DNA from: Serratia plymuthica NBRC 102599 | Lineage (GTDB): Bacteria; Pseudomonadota; Gammaproteobacteria; Enterobacterales; Enterobacteriaceae | Direction of reading: 5' to 3' | DNA: 64,000 nt | Assembly: GCF_001590925.1 (NCBI RefSeq) | Contig: NZ_BCTU01000015.1 | Location: 1 to 64,000, forward strand | Part shown: piece after piece, positions 1-8,172 of the stretch | Layout: every line of letters starts with the position of its first letter | Numbering within the stretch: position 1 is the stretch's first letter | The notes under the pieces: generated by a model | The model's input: the letters and a program-made list of their open reading frames with translations, nothing else | What the model was told of the DNA's origin: nothing | Databases searched by the model: none | Program-made: the position numbers and the translations under genes

Positions 1-56
1 CGGCAAAACCGCAGGAACATCGCCCGCTGAAGCCTGAAGAACACAAGGTGGGATAA
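1..56 (+). CDS. 3' end of an upstream gene, possibly amiD (partial)
   Basis: One frame is open from the window edge, with first full codon at position 3, to a TAA at 54-56. It gives a 17-residue polar, lysine- and proline-rich tail ending KPEEHKVG. A terminator hairpin follows 9 bases later. In E. coli the neighbour of ybjQ on this side is amiD, a lipoprotein amidase of peptidoglycan. That synteny is the only reason for the name, because the tail itself is too short to identify. Confidence 0.35.
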   Translation, partial: AKPQEHRPLKPEEHKVG

Positions 57-64
57 ATAGACTG

Positions 65-86
65 CGCCCCGACAATTGCCGGGGCG
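65..86. terminator. Bidirectional terminator hairpin between the upstream gene and ybjQ
   Basis: The 7-bp arms CGCCCCG (65-71) and CGGGGCG (80-86) enclose an 8-base loop and are followed by TTTC. It sits between two convergent genes, so it could stop transcription from both sides. Confidence 0.6.
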
Positions 87-102
87 TTTCATAAAATGGG
101 GG

Positions 103-426
103 TTAGCGGCTGACTTTCACTGCGGTGCCGCTGACGGTCACCATCAGCATGCTGCTGTCTTTGCCCACGGTTTCGTAGTCGATATCAATGCCGACCACCG
201 CGTTGGCACCCAGCTCTTTCGCCTGTTCTTCCAGCTCCTGGAAAGCGATCAAGCGAGCTTTACGCAGTTCTTTCTCGTAAGCGCCGGAGCGGCCGCCGAC
301 GATATCGCGCACGCCGGCGAAGAAATCTCGAAAAATATTGGCGCCGAGAATCGCCTCGCCGGTGACGACACCGCAGTATTCAGTAATGGTAAACCCTTCC
401 AGGGTCGGGGTGGTTGAAAGCTGCAT
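103..426 (-). CDS. ybjQ: YbjQ, UPF0145 family protein
   Basis: This 107-residue protein matches the YbjQ/UPF0145 family in length and in landmarks: an N-terminal [11 protein letters not shown] segment, a central [11 protein letters not shown] stretch, and a C-terminal [11 protein letters not shown] strand followed by [11 protein letters not shown]. These proteins are small soluble pentamer-forming domains sometimes called heavy-metal-binding. No reaction is established for the E. coli protein. The gene is monocistronic, with a terminator beyond its stop and 111 bases to the next gene. The synteny ybjQ-ybjP-artP is as in E. coli, apart from the two genes inserted between ybjQ and ybjP here. 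Confidence 0.93.
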   Translation of the reverse strand: MQLSTTPTLEGFTITEYCGVVTGEAILGANIFRDFFAGVRDIVGGRSGAYEKELRKARLIAFQELEEQAKELGANAVVGIDIDYETVGKDSSMLMVTVSGTAVKVSR

Positions 427-537
427 CAGAACTCCTTGTTTGATTCGCTGATTACGCTTCTAAGACCACAAGTTTACTCATATGTTCTTAATATAATATG
501 CAATAAACACATTACTCATGCGCATACCCAAGCGCCT

Positions 538-960
538 CTATTTAAACAAGGGCAAATTGCCGGTCAGCCTGGTGATTTTTTTCTTCGGCCCGACCAGCCC
601 AATCGCCACCAGCTCAATATGTTCGCTGTTAACGGCTGAGATCCGTTCGCCATATTCGTCATAGGTCCGACACGATTGAGCCAAGGCGCTGAATGGCATG
701 CTGTAAATGTCTTCATCGTCGCCCGCGCTGTTCAACAATGCCTGAATCGTGGCGTTAGGCGCTCGCAAGACCGGCAGCGGCGCATAAATGACACCGGGAT
801 AGCGCACGCCATCGCCGCTGGATAAATCCGGCCCGACCAAATTCTCGAACGTCTTGCCAAAACTGATACCGATCACGCTGGCGGCGTTCATCGCCAACCC
901 TACCGCCAACGCTTCATCGATCACGATGGTGCATTTATGTCTGGACGCGTCAAACTGCAT
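538..960 (-). CDS. DUF2000 family protein
   Basis: A 140-residue protein of the DUF2000 type. It begins with a KCTIVIDE strand, then LAVGLAMNAASVIGISFG, and later has a YAPLPVLRAP segment. The family is related to peptidyl-tRNA hydrolase 2-like folds, but I know of no assigned reaction. The reading frame extends upstream to 1026. The ATG at 960 is preferred because GGGGAGAG lies about 3-10 bases upstream and DUF2000 proteins are usually about 135-140 residues. It is divergent from an Lrp-type regulator starting at 1128, a pairing that suggests the regulator controls it. The call is from motif memory. Confidence 0.75.
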   Translation of the reverse strand: MQFDASRHKCTIVIDEALAVGLAMNAASVIGISFGKTFENLVGPDLSSGDGVRYPGVIYAPLPVLRAPNATIQALLNSAGDDEDIYSMPFSALAQSCRTYDEYGERISAVNSEHIELVAIGLVGPKKKITRLTGNLPLFK

Positions 961-1127
961 ACTCTCCCCCATAAAATCAACTCGCCTGAATGGCCGCCCT
1001 GTCTGAAATAGCTCACTTCTCGACAAACATTATGCCACTTCAGGGGAGGCAATAATGACCTGCTTGCGTTGAAGAAAGACACGATTACGGTAAGATTTAC
1101 CTATTCAGCATCGTTTAAAGAAATAAA

Positions 1128-1601
1128 ATGAACAAAAACCCGCTATCTCAGACAGACATTAAAATTCTTGCGGCCCTGCAACAGGACGCACGCATCACTA
1201 ACCAAACCCTGGCCGATGAGCTGGGCATGTCCGCGTCGCCCTGCTGGCGAAAAGTACGGAAACTGGAAGAGGACGACGTTATCCAGGGGTATCGGGCCGT
1301 GCTGGACCGACGCAAAATCGGGCTGGGGGTGATGGTGTTTATCCGCGTAAGCATCGACAGCCACAGCGAGGCGGAAGCGAGAAAATTTGAACGAGAAGTC
1401 ATCGAATTAGAAGACGTGGTGGCCTGCTACAGTATTGGGGGAGATGCCGACTTTCTCCTGCAGGTTGTCGCCGGCGATTTGGATACCTATGCCGATTTTT
1501 CCATGTCGGTGATCCGTCGTCTGCCTGGCATCAAAGAGATGCAGAGCATGTTTGTGCTCAAGGAAATCAAACCCTTTGTGGCGTTCCCGATCAAGAAATA
1601 A
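1128..1601 (+). CDS. Lrp/AsnC family transcriptional regulator
   Basis: This 157-residue protein has the standard two-domain Lrp layout. An N-terminal winged helix-turn-helix spans about residues 7-66 (LSQTDIKILAALQQDAR, then LADELGMSASPCWRKVRKLEEDDVI). A C-terminal RAM ligand-binding domain spans about 70-150 and includes VVACYSIGGDADFLLQVV. Such proteins sense amino acids or small metabolites and usually regulate their neighbour. The divergent DUF2000 gene 167 bases away is the obvious candidate target. It is not the global Lrp, which has a different sequence and context. The effector is unknown. Confidence 0.9.
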   Translation: MNKNPLSQTDIKILAALQQDARITNQTLADELGMSASPCWRKVRKLEEDDVIQGYRAVLDRRKIGLGVMVFIRVSIDSHSEAEARKFEREVIELEDVVACYSIGGDADFLLQVVAGDLDTYADFSMSVIRRLPGIKEMQSMFVLKEIKPFVAFPIKK

Positions 1602-1727
1602 AGCGGCGCGACGGCAGGAAAGTGCAGCATCTGATAAACCGCCAACCTATTTTGGTGATAAAGTTTTCTGCGTATAAACTGTAAGTTATCGTTCTTCATG
1701 GTAGAGACTTTCACATAAGGTAATGAG

Positions 1728-2276
1728 ATGAAAACAAAAACGATTGCGGCTGTTTTTCCCTTAGCGCTGTTATTGAGTGCCTGTACCACCGTCGATCCGG
1801 CATTCAAGGATATCGGCACCCGTACCGGCGGTTGTGTGGAAGGCGGCCCGGATACGGTCGCACAGAAATTTTACGATCTGCGCCTGCAACAAGGCCCTGC
1901 GGCTTCCCTGCCGGACAGCAACCGTCTGGCACAGTTGCAGCCTTATCTGAGTAAGGTGCTGTACCAGGATCTGGTCGCCGCCAACCAAAACCCGGGCAAG
2001 CATCGGGTAACCGGCGATCTGTTCTCCGGCAATGCCCAGGGGGCGACCAGCGCCACCGTCGCCAGCGCGTCTACCATTCCTAATACCGATGCGAAAAATA
2101 TCCCGCTGCGCGTTCAACTGAGCCACCAGAAGGACGGTGGCAGTGCGATCAACTGGCAAGATGAGGTGCTGATGGTGCGTGAAGGCACCTGTTGGGTGGT
2201 GGACGATATCCGCTACCTGAACATACCGCCGCACGCCGCCAGCGGCACATTGCGCCAGGTGCTGGAAAACCAGTAA
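1728..2276 (+). CDS. ybjP: YbjP-like lipoprotein
   Basis: A 182-residue predicted lipoprotein. The signal peptide runs to a lipobox LLSAC, so Cys19 would be acylated. The body carries a DUF3828-like region: a conserved KFYDLRLQQG start, then a QLQPYLSKVLYQDL helix and a terminal WVVDDIRYL strand. E. coli has ybjP in the same place beside artP. Its function is unknown. Residue 20 (Thr) after the lipidated Cys is not Asp, so outer-membrane sorting is expected. An AT-rich gap of 255 bases follows before artP. Confidence 0.87.
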   Translation: MKTKTIAAVFPLALLLSACTTVDPAFKDIGTRTGGCVEGGPDTVAQKFYDLRLQQGPAASLPDSNRLAQLQPYLSKVLYQDLVAANQNPGKHRVTGDLFSGNAQGATSATVASASTIPNTDAKNIPLRVQLSHQKDGGSAINWQDEVLMVREGTCWVVDDIRYLNIPPHAASGTLRQVLENQ

Positions 2277-2531
2277 CCCCCCCGCCACCGGCGCTCTTCG
2301 GCGTCGGTGGCCAAATGCCTTGATTGCGCTCAACGTTTGTTCAACTTAAGAAATTTCGCTACATACCTCACAGCATGCACGACAAATCCCCCCTTCGAAC
2401 CTGAGTCGCGGTATCTTGTGCTATTCTTTTACTATTCTGCCGCGCAGTAATAAATTTTAACGCACAAAGATTGCATAAGTATTCTGTGGAAGTTAACATT
2501 CGCGGCATCAATATCTATTCAATTCTGGCGC

Positions 2532-3260
2532 ATGAGCATTCAACTTAACGGTATCAACTGCTATTACGGCGCACATCAGGCGCTGTTTGACATCACGCTG
2601 GATTGCCCAGCAGGGGAAACTTTGGTGCTGCTTGGTCCAAGCGGCGCCGGGAAAAGCTCATTGCTGCGGGTGTTGAACCTGCTGGAAATGCCGCGTTCGG
2701 GGCAATTGCAGATCGCCGGCAACCAATTCGATTTCAAACAGGCTCCAGGCGAAAAAGCCATTCGCGAGCTGCGTCAGAACGTTGGCATGGTGTTCCAGCA
2801 ATACAACCTCTGGCCACACCTCACCGTGGTGCAGAACCTGATTGAGGCGCCATGTCGCGTGTTGTGCCTGTCCAAGGCGCAGGCGATGGAGCGCGCGGAC
2901 AAACTGCTGAAGCGTTTGCGCCTGACCGACTTTGCCGATCGTTTCCCGTTGCACCTTTCCGGCGGCCAGCAACAGCGCGTGGCGATTGCCCGAGCGTTGA
3001 TGATGGAGCCACAGGTACTGCTGTTCGATGAACCGACCGCCGCGCTGGATCCTGAAATTACCGCCCAGATCGTCAGCATCATTCGCGAATTGGCCGGCAC
3101 CGGGATCACCCAGGTGATTGTGACCCACGAAGTGGAAGTGGCGCGCAAGACCGCCAGCCGCGTGGTGTACATGGAAAACGGTCGCGTGGTGGAACAGGGC
3201 GACGCCAGTCATTTTGCACAGCCGCAGACCACCGAGTTTGCTAATTACTTATCACACTAA
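2532..3260 (+). CDS. artP: ArtP, arginine ABC transporter ATP-binding protein
   Basis: The 242-residue ATPase of the arginine importer has Walker [10 protein letters not shown] (about residues 35-43), signature [15 protein letters not shown] and Walker [14 protein letters not shown]. It energises the ArtQM membrane channel fed by the periplasmic proteins ArtI and ArtJ. The start ATGAGCATTCAACTTAACGG matches the E. coli protein start. It is the first gene of artPIQM, with artI beginning 33 bases after its stop. Two imperfect ArgR-like boxes lie upstream (about 2470-2487 and 2506-2523), but they lack the usual 21-bp phasing, so ArgR control is not claimed here. Confidence 0.97.
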   Translation: MSIQLNGINCYYGAHQALFDITLDCPAGETLVLLGPSGAGKSSLLRVLNLLEMPRSGQLQIAGNQFDFKQAPGEKAIRELRQNVGMVFQQYNLWPHLTVVQNLIEAPCRVLCLSKAQAMERADKLLKRLRLTDFADRFPLHLSGGQQQRVAIARALMMEPQVLLFDEPTAALDPEITAQIVSIIRELAGTGITQVIVTHEVEVARKTASRVVYMENGRVVEQGDASHFAQPQTTEFANYLSH

Positions 3261-3293
3261 TAATTTTACTTGCTGTAATTTGGGGAGTTTGCG

Positions 3294-4025
3294 ATGAAAA
3301 AACTAATAATCGCCGCCGTTCTGGCCGGCATCAGCGTTTCCGCCTCTGCAGCCGAAACGATCCGTTTCGCTACCGAAGCGTCATATCCTCCATTTGAATT
3401 TATTGACGCCGGCAACAAGATCCAGGGCTTTGACGTCGATCTGGCCAATGCGCTGTGTAAAGAGATCCAGGCCGACTGTACCTTCACCAATCAGGCCTTC
3501 GACAGCCTGATCCCAAGCCTGAAGTTCAAGCGCTTCGACGCGGTCATGGCCGGTATGGACATCACGCCTGAGCGTGAAAAACAGGTGCTGTTCACCAAGC
3601 CGTATTACGACAACTCCGCCCTGTTTGTCGCGCAGAAAGGCAAAGTGGCCGACGTTGCTGCGCTGAAAGGCAAAAAAGTGGGCGTGCAAAATGGCACCAC
3701 CCATCAAAAATACCTGACCGACAAACACCCGGAAATCACAACCGTGCCTTATGACAGCTATCAGAATGCCATTCTGGATCTGAAAAATGGCCGCGTTGAC
3801 GCGGTATTCGGTGACACTGCAGTGGTCAACGAATGGCTGAAACAAAACGCTGCGCTGGCGGCGGTAGGCGATAAAGTGACGGACAAAGATTACTTCGGCA
3901 CCGGTCTGGGCATTGCCGTGCGTCAGAAAAATACCGAGTTGCAGGGCAAGTTCAATGCGGCTCTGGACAAAATCAAGCAGGATGGGACTTACGAAACCAT
4001 CTACAAAAAATGGTTCCAGCAGTAA
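3294..4025 (+). CDS. artI: ArtI, periplasmic binding protein of the arginine transport system
   Basis: A 243-residue member of periplasmic binding-protein family 3. A Sec signal peptide runs to about Ala19 (SVSASAA), followed by the ETIRFATEASYPPFEF lobe-I opening and the GFDVDLANALC motif. It captures a basic amino acid in the periplasm and hands it to ArtQM. It sits between artP and artQ with a 9-base gap to artQ. ArtJ, encoded 1.6 kb downstream, is a clear paralogue with the same architecture. In E. coli, ArtJ is the high-affinity arginine binder and the ligand of ArtI is less certain. Confidence 0.95.
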   Translation: MKKLIIAAVLAGISVSASAAETIRFATEASYPPFEFIDAGNKIQGFDVDLANALCKEIQADCTFTNQAFDSLIPSLKFKRFDAVMAGMDITPEREKQVLFTKPYYDNSALFVAQKGKVADVAALKGKKVGVQNGTTHQKYLTDKHPEITTVPYDSYQNAILDLKNGRVDAVFGDTAVVNEWLKQNAALAAVGDKVTDKDYFGTGLGIAVRQKNTELQGKFNAALDKIKQDGTYETIYKKWFQQ

Positions 4026-4034
4026 TCAACCCCG

Positions 4035-4751
4035 ATGAATGAAATTCAACCTCTAGCAAGCGCCGCCGGGATGACCGTCGGCCTTGCCGTTTGCGCCCTT
4101 ATCCTCGGGCTGACCCTGGCGATGCTGTTTGCCGTCTGGGAATCGTCACGCTGGAAAGTGGTCAGTTGGCTCGGCACTGCCTGGGTCACGCTGCTGCGCG
4201 GCCTGCCGGAAATTCTGGTGGTGCTGTTTATCTATTTCGGTTCGTCGCAGCTGCTGTTGATGCTGTCCGACGGCTTCACCCTGAATTTCGGCCTGTTCCA
4301 ACTGCCCATTCAACTGGCGATCGATAACTTCGAAGTCAGCCCGTTCCTGTGCGGCGTGATCGCGCTCGCCCTGCTCTATTCGGCTTATGCGTCGCAGACG
4401 CTGCGCGGGGCATTGAAGGCTGTGCCGCAGGGCCAATGGGAATCAGGTCAGGCGCTCGGGATGAGTACGGCAGCCATTTTCTTTCGCTTGATCATGCCGC
4501 AGATGTGGCGCCATGCGTTGCCCGGCCTCGGCAACCAATGGCTGGTATTGCTGAAAGATACCGCGCTGGTGTCATTGATCAGCGTTAACGATCTGATGTT
4601 GCAAACCAAGAGCATCGCCACCCGCACCCAGGAGCCTTTTACCTGGTACGTCATTGCGGCGGCTATCTATCTGGTCGTCACCCTGTTCAGCCAGTACGCT
4701 ATCAAACGCATCGAACTGCGTACCACGCGTTTTGAGCGGGGGCCTGTCTGA
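4035..4751 (+). CDS. artQ: ArtQ, arginine ABC transporter permease
   Basis: A 238-residue inner-membrane protein of the HisMQ/GltK permease type, with about five hydrophobic segments. The coupling-helix region falls around residues 128-150 ([18 protein letters not shown]), the conserved EAA-like loop that contacts ArtP. It forms the channel as a heterodimer with ArtM. The stop codon overlaps the artM start by one base (TGATG at 4749-4753), so translational coupling is expected. Confidence 0.95.
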   Translation: MNEIQPLASAAGMTVGLAVCALILGLTLAMLFAVWESSRWKVVSWLGTAWVTLLRGLPEILVVLFIYFGSSQLLLMLSDGFTLNFGLFQLPIQLAIDNFEVSPFLCGVIALALLYSAYASQTLRGALKAVPQGQWESGQALGMSTAAIFFRLIMPQMWRHALPGLGNQWLVLLKDTALVSLISVNDLMLQTKSIATRTQEPFTWYVIAAAIYLVVTLFSQYAIKRIELRTTRFERGPV

Positions 4752-5419
4752 TGCTTGAGTTCTTGCCGGAAATTATCAAAGGGCTGCACACCAGCCTGAC
4801 GCTGACCATCACCGCGCTGATTGTGGCATTGGTGTTGTCGCTGCTGCTGACGGTGATCCTGACGCTGAAAACGCCGATCCTGACGCCGCTCGTGAAGATC
4901 TATATCACGCTGTTCACCGGCACCCCGCTGCTGGTGCAGATATTCCTGATCTACTATGGCCCCGGCCAGTTCCCGGCGATCCGTGAGTATCCGTGGTTAT
5001 GGAACCTGCTGTCGCAGCCGTGGCTGTGCGCGATGATCGCGCTGGCGCTGAACAGCGCGGCCTACACCACCCAGCTGTTTTACGGTGCGGTGCGGGCGAT
5101 CCCGGCCGGTCAATGGCAATCCTGCGAAGCGCTGGGCATGTCACGCTCACAGTCGCTGCGCATTCTGCTGCCTTTCGCCTTCAAGCGTGCGCTGTCGTCC
5201 TACTCCAACGAAGTGGTTCTGGTGTTCAAAAGCACCTCGCTGGCTTATACCATTACCTTGATGGAAGTGATGGGCTACAGCCAACTGATGTATGGTCGCA
5301 CCTATGACGTGATGGTATTTGGCGCCGCCGGTCTGGTGTATTTGTGCGTCAATGGCCTGCTGACGTTGTTGATGCGTATCGTCGAGCGGCGTGCGCTGGC
5401 GTTCGAACGCCGCAACTGA
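4751..5419 (+). CDS. artM: ArtM, arginine ABC transporter permease
   Basis: A 222-residue permease paralogous to ArtQ. It has the N-terminal GLHTSLTLTITALIVALVLS helix, a TLFTGTPLLVQIFLIYYG segment and the EAA-type loop AVRAIPAGQWQSCEALGMS. It completes the membrane channel for arginine uptake. It is the last gene of artPIQM. A strong terminator follows 20 bases after the stop, which separates it from artJ. Confidence 0.95.
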   Translation: MLEFLPEIIKGLHTSLTLTITALIVALVLSLLLTVILTLKTPILTPLVKIYITLFTGTPLLVQIFLIYYGPGQFPAIREYPWLWNLLSQPWLCAMIALALNSAAYTTQLFYGAVRAIPAGQWQSCEALGMSRSQSLRILLPFAFKRALSSYSNEVVLVFKSTSLAYTITLMEVMGYSQLMYGRTYDVMVFGAAGLVYLCVNGLLTLLMRIVERRALAFERRN

Positions 5420-5438
5420 GTGATCGGCCAGTCAGTCT

Positions 5439-5467
5439 AAAAGCCCTGCCTTCGCGCAGGGCTTTTT
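5439..5467 (+). terminator. Rho-independent terminator of artPIQM
   Basis: The 7-bp arms GCCCTGC (5443-5449) and GCAGGGC (5456-5462) have a 6-base loop and are followed by TTTTTATTT. Confidence 0.9.
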
Positions 5468-5475
5468 ATTTCCGC

Positions 5476-5514
5476 TGTAATTTTTTAATCATTTATATTG
5501 CATATCAATTCATT
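5476..5514 (+). promoter_or_regulatory. Tandem ArgR (ARG) boxes upstream of artJ
   Basis: Two 18-bp sites lie at 5476-5493 and 5497-5514, separated by exactly 3 bases, the canonical ARG-box phasing. By eye they match the palindromic consensus (TGAAT, four A/T, ATTCA with flanks) at about 15 and 16 of 18 positions. E. coli artJ is repressed by ArgR with arginine, so the same control is expected. The promoter itself was not resolved. Confidence 0.65.
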
Positions 5515-5625
5515 AAGTGGCAGGGTAAACGCCAGCGACCACCGCGAGAACCTTTGGGTTATTGTCAGTAAAATCAAGCGGTGGCGCGATAAAAACACGC
5601 AGACTTGCAGACAGGAGCTTTACGC

Positions 5626-6360
5626 ATGAAAAAACTATTACTTGCCGCGACGGTGCTGGCCGGGATCGCCTTCAACGCCGGCGCTGCCGACACCATTCGC
5701 TTCGCCGCTTCCGCCACCTATCCGCCGTTCGAATCACTGGATGCCAGCAATAAAATCGTTGGTTTTGATATCGATCTGGCTAACGCGCTGTGCAAACAAA
5801 TGAAAGCGGAATGCACCTTCACCAACCAGGCGTTCGACAGCCTGATCGCCGCGCTGAAATTCAAAAAATACGATGCGGTGATCTCAGGTATGGATATTAC
5901 GCCGGAGCGCAGCAAGCAGGTCGCCTTCACCCAGCCGTACTACGCCAACTCGGCGATTGTGATCGCCGAGAAAGGAAAATTCAGCTCGCTGGCCGATCTG
6001 AAAGGCAAAAAGGTGGGTATGGAGAACGGCACCACTCACCAGAAATACATGCAAGACAAGCACCCGGAGATTAACACCGTCTCTTACGACAGCTACCAAA
6101 ATGCCATTCTCGAGCTGAAAAATGGCCGTATCGACGGCGTATTCGGCGATACCGCCGTGGTGAACGAATGGCTGAAGAACAACCCTCAACTGGCGCCGGT
6201 AGGCGAGCACGTCACCGACGCGCAGTACTTCGGCACCGGTCTGGGCATTGCGGTGCGTCCAGACAACAAGGCGCTGCTGGCCAAGCTGAACGCCGCGCTG
6301 GACGCCATCAAAGCCGACGGGACTTACAAGGCCATCAACGACAAGTGGTTCCCGCAGTAA
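5626..6360 (+). CDS. artJ: ArtJ, periplasmic arginine-binding protein
   Basis: A 244-residue periplasmic binding protein with signal peptide (MKKLLLAATVLAGIAF...GA) and a mature start ADTIRFAASATYPPFES. The ATG at 5626 is chosen over one at 5605 because it begins the signal peptide and has GGAG about 9 bases upstream. It is closely similar to ArtI over the whole length, with the shared segment GVFGDTAVVNEWLK (DAVFGDTAVVNEWLK in ArtI). It is transcribed alone, between two terminators and behind tandem ARG boxes. It would present arginine to ArtQM. Confidence 0.96.
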   Translation: MKKLLLAATVLAGIAFNAGAADTIRFAASATYPPFESLDASNKIVGFDIDLANALCKQMKAECTFTNQAFDSLIAALKFKKYDAVISGMDITPERSKQVAFTQPYYANSAIVIAEKGKFSSLADLKGKKVGMENGTTHQKYMQDKHPEINTVSYDSYQNAILELKNGRIDGVFGDTAVVNEWLKNNPQLAPVGEHVTDAQYFGTGLGIAVRPDNKALLAKLNAALDAIKADGTYKAINDKWFPQ

Positions 6361-6372
6361 GACGAAGACGAC

Positions 6373-6400
6373 CAGGGCATGGAATACCCTGCCCTGCTTT
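6373..6400 (+). terminator. Terminator of artJ
   Basis: Arms CAGGGCA (6373-6379) and TGCCCTG (6390-6396), 7 bp perfect, are followed by CTTTGTTGCTTTT. They lie just 13 bases after the artJ stop. Confidence 0.7.
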
Positions 6401-6414
6401 GTTGCTTTTCAATA

Positions 6415-6450
6415 ATTGCCTTTGGCGTTAAATTTGATACCAAAGGCAAT
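6415..6450 (+). promoter_or_regulatory. Inverted repeat operator candidate in front of the antitoxin gene
   Basis: Perfect 11-bp arms ATTGCCTTTGG (6415-6425) and CCAAAGGCAAT (6440-6450) have a 14-base AT-rich centre. The repeat ends 3 bases before the antitoxin ATG. Antitoxins of this kind bind palindromes at their own promoter, so this is a good candidate autoregulatory site. It also leaves almost no room for a Shine-Dalgarno sequence outside the repeat, whose right arm contains AAAGG. Confidence 0.6.
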
Positions 6451-6453
6451 GCC

Positions 6454-6705
6454 ATGATCGTTCAACCTATCCTCGCGAATTCAGCCGTCAGCATCAGTGA
6501 TTTTAAAAAATCGCCTAACACTGCGCTCAAAGAAGCCAACGGGCAACCTGTGGCAGTACTTACCAATGGAAAGATCTCCGGCTATTACGTCTCTCCGGAA
6601 ACGTGGGAAGCAATCTCTGAATATCTGGAAGATATTGAACTCGTAAAAACAGCCCGTTCACGGATGAGCGGCAAACGTATTAAGGTCAATCTGGATGACT
6701 TATAG
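6454..6705 (+). CDS. StbD/Phd-YefM type antitoxin
   Basis: An 83-residue antitoxin of the StbD (Phd/YefM-like) type. An N-terminal DNA-binding part has AVSISDFKKSPNTALKEANGQPVAVLTNGK, followed by GYYVSPETWEAI, and a charged C-terminal tail would wrap the toxin. The longer frame from 6379 is rejected because homologues begin near MIVQPILANSAVSISD and this ATG directly follows the inverted repeat. It overlaps the toxin gene by 11 bases, which is typical of such pairs. Since the toxin gene is frameshifted, the antitoxin may now be an orphan. The residues quoted run past 20 in the protein only as two separate motifs: AVSISDFKKSPN and LKEANGQPVAVL. Confidence 0.85.
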   Translation: MIVQPILANSAVSISDFKKSPNTALKEANGQPVAVLTNGKISGYYVSPETWEAISEYLEDIELVKTARSRMSGKRIKVNLDDL

Positions 6706-6977
6706 CCTTGAATTCGAAGAACATGCACTAAAGGAATTTAAGCAACTGGCCCCGGTACTTCGGGATCAATTCAAGAAAAAACTGGCAACAGTATTAGAAA
6801 ATCCCTGTATTCCCGCCAATAGACTCTCCGGCCTACCGGATTGTTATAAAATAAAGCTTAAGGTTTCGGTTACCGTCTGGTCTATCGCGTCATCGACGAG
6901 GAGACGTGGTGCTGGTACTTTCGATAGGTAAGCGTGAACGCTCAGAGGCCTATACGGCTGCCAAAAAACGCCTTTAA
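6695..6977 (+). pseudogene. RelE/StbE-type toxin gene with two frameshifts
   Basis: The start encodes MTYSLEFEEHALKEF and continues through NRLSGLPDCYKIKLK, the standard RelE/StbE-type mRNA-interferase fold. The frame is then lost. Adding one G at about 6868-6869 (GG to GGG) and one at about 6906 (G to GG) restores the expected tail: GYRLVYRVIDEET, then VVLVLSIGKRERSEAY, ending in KKRL. The restored gene ends at TAA 6975-6977 with 94 residues, a normal family length. As it stands, the protein would be 78 residues with a scrambled tail that lacks the catalytic C-terminal strand. The alternative is two sequencing errors. Confidence 0.8.
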
Positions 6978-8101
6978 TGACGCACCAGCAGCGTCAATAC
7001 TTCGTAATGGGCGGTATGCGGGAACATATCGAACAGCTGCACACGCTCGATGCGATAATCCGGCAGCCCTTCAATGTCTTTCGCCATGCTCTCGGCATTA
7101 CAGCTTGAATACAGAATGTAGCCTGGCGCCATCTGGTTCAGGTAGTCGCACAGCGCCTGGCCGATACCGCGCCGTGGCGGATTGACCAGCACCAGCTGCG
7201 GCACGCTGCCTTCAGCGGTGGCAAAACGCGTGGAGTCCAGCGCCTGGAAACTGACGTGCTGCAAACCCAGCGTTTCCGCCGACTGGCGTGCGCAAGCGAT
7301 GGCTTCGGCGCTGATTTCAATGCCGGTGAGCCGGGTTTCCGGCTGCGCGCAGTGCAGGCCAAACCCACCCACGCCGCAGAACAGATCCCACATGCTGTCG
7401 ATACCCAGCGCCCTAACCCAGTCGCGCGCGGTAGCGTACAATTTGGCCGCCACCTGGGGATTGGTCTGGAAGAAGCTTTGCGGGCGGATATACAGCGGCA
7501 CCTGATTAAACTGCTCCTCCAGCGCCTGCTGCTCAGTCAGCGGGATCTCGCGATCCCCTTCCATAATCGCCATATGTACCGGCTGAATATTGGCGGAAAT
7601 CACCCTGAGCTGCGGTAATTGTTGCTGCAGCCACGGCAACGCGGCGCGAAGTTGCGCCAGTTTGCTATCCGAACGCAGTACAAAGCGCAGCATTACGCCG
7701 CCGCTGTGGGTGCTTTCGGTCAACAACAGGTACTTCAATTCGCCACGTTTGCGCGCCACGTTATACGGCGTCAGGCCGGCGTGGGCGATAAAGCTTTTCA
7801 ACACCACGAACATGGGTTCAAAGCTGGCGGGATACAACGGGCAAGCACTCAGATCGACCGGCGTGCCGTCGCGATGCAGCATGCCGAGCAGCGGGCGCTC
7901 TACGCTGCCGCTGACCACCATTTTGGCTTTATTGCGAAAAGCGCTCTGCTCGCCGGCAAGCGGTTCCAGCCATTGGGCGACATCACGCCCGGCCAGCAGC
8001 GATTGCAGGTGATGCTGTTTGTCCGTCAGTTGCTGCGGGTAAGGTTTTTCCAGCCACTGACAGGAACGGCAGGTTCCTGCCGTATACAAAGCGCAATGCA
8101 T
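6974..8101 (-). CDS. rlmC: RlmC, 23S rRNA (uracil-747-C5)-methyltransferase
   Basis: This 375-residue protein is the same length as E. coli RlmC (RumB). Four N-terminal cysteines ([14 protein letters not shown] and CPLYP) ligate a 4Fe-4S cluster. The SAM domain includes [13 protein letters not shown], then the [10 protein letters not shown] motif, and SSCNAESM holds the catalytic cysteine. It methylates U747 of 23S rRNA. The ATG at 8101 is chosen over 8155 because it begins the conserved cysteine motif. Its stop overlaps the toxin remnant's stop tail to tail by 4 bases. Confidence 0.97.
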   Translation of the reverse strand: MHCALYTAGTCRSCQWLEKPYPQQLTDKQHHLQSLLAGRDVAQWLEPLAGEQSAFRNKAKMVVSGSVERPLLGMLHRDGTPVDLSACPLYPASFEPMFVVLKSFIAHAGLTPYNVARKRGELKYLLLTESTHSGGVMLRFVLRSDSKLAQLRAALPWLQQQLPQLRVISANIQPVHMAIMEGDREIPLTEQQALEEQFNQVPLYIRPQSFFQTNPQVAAKLYATARDWVRALGIDSMWDLFCGVGGFGLHCAQPETRLTGIEISAEAIACARQSAETLGLQHVSFQALDSTRFATAEGSVPQLVLVNPPRRGIGQALCDYLNQMAPGYILYSSCNAESMAKDIEGLPDYRIERVQLFDMFPHTAHYEVLTLLVRH

Positions 8102-8133
8102 AAAGATGACCCTGTAAGTTCGGGGGTGAATAA

Positions 8134-8168
8134 TTAAGGGCGCAGAGTTTAGCACTCTGCGCCCTTAA
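8134..8168 (-). terminator. Long hairpin between ybjO and rlmC
   Basis: Perfect 15-bp arms (8134-8148 and 8154-8168; core AAGGGCGCAGAGT) enclose a 5-base loop. The hairpin lies just after the ybjO stop and upstream of the rlmC start, both on the minus strand. It likely ends ybjO transcription, although no long T-tract follows. Confidence 0.7.
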
Positions 8169-8172
8169 AGTC

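Noticed and set aside
2470-2523. Two ArgR-like boxes upstream of artP
   Set aside because: Each has about three mismatches and they are 36 bases apart, not the 21-base phasing of real ARG-box pairs. Left as a note only.
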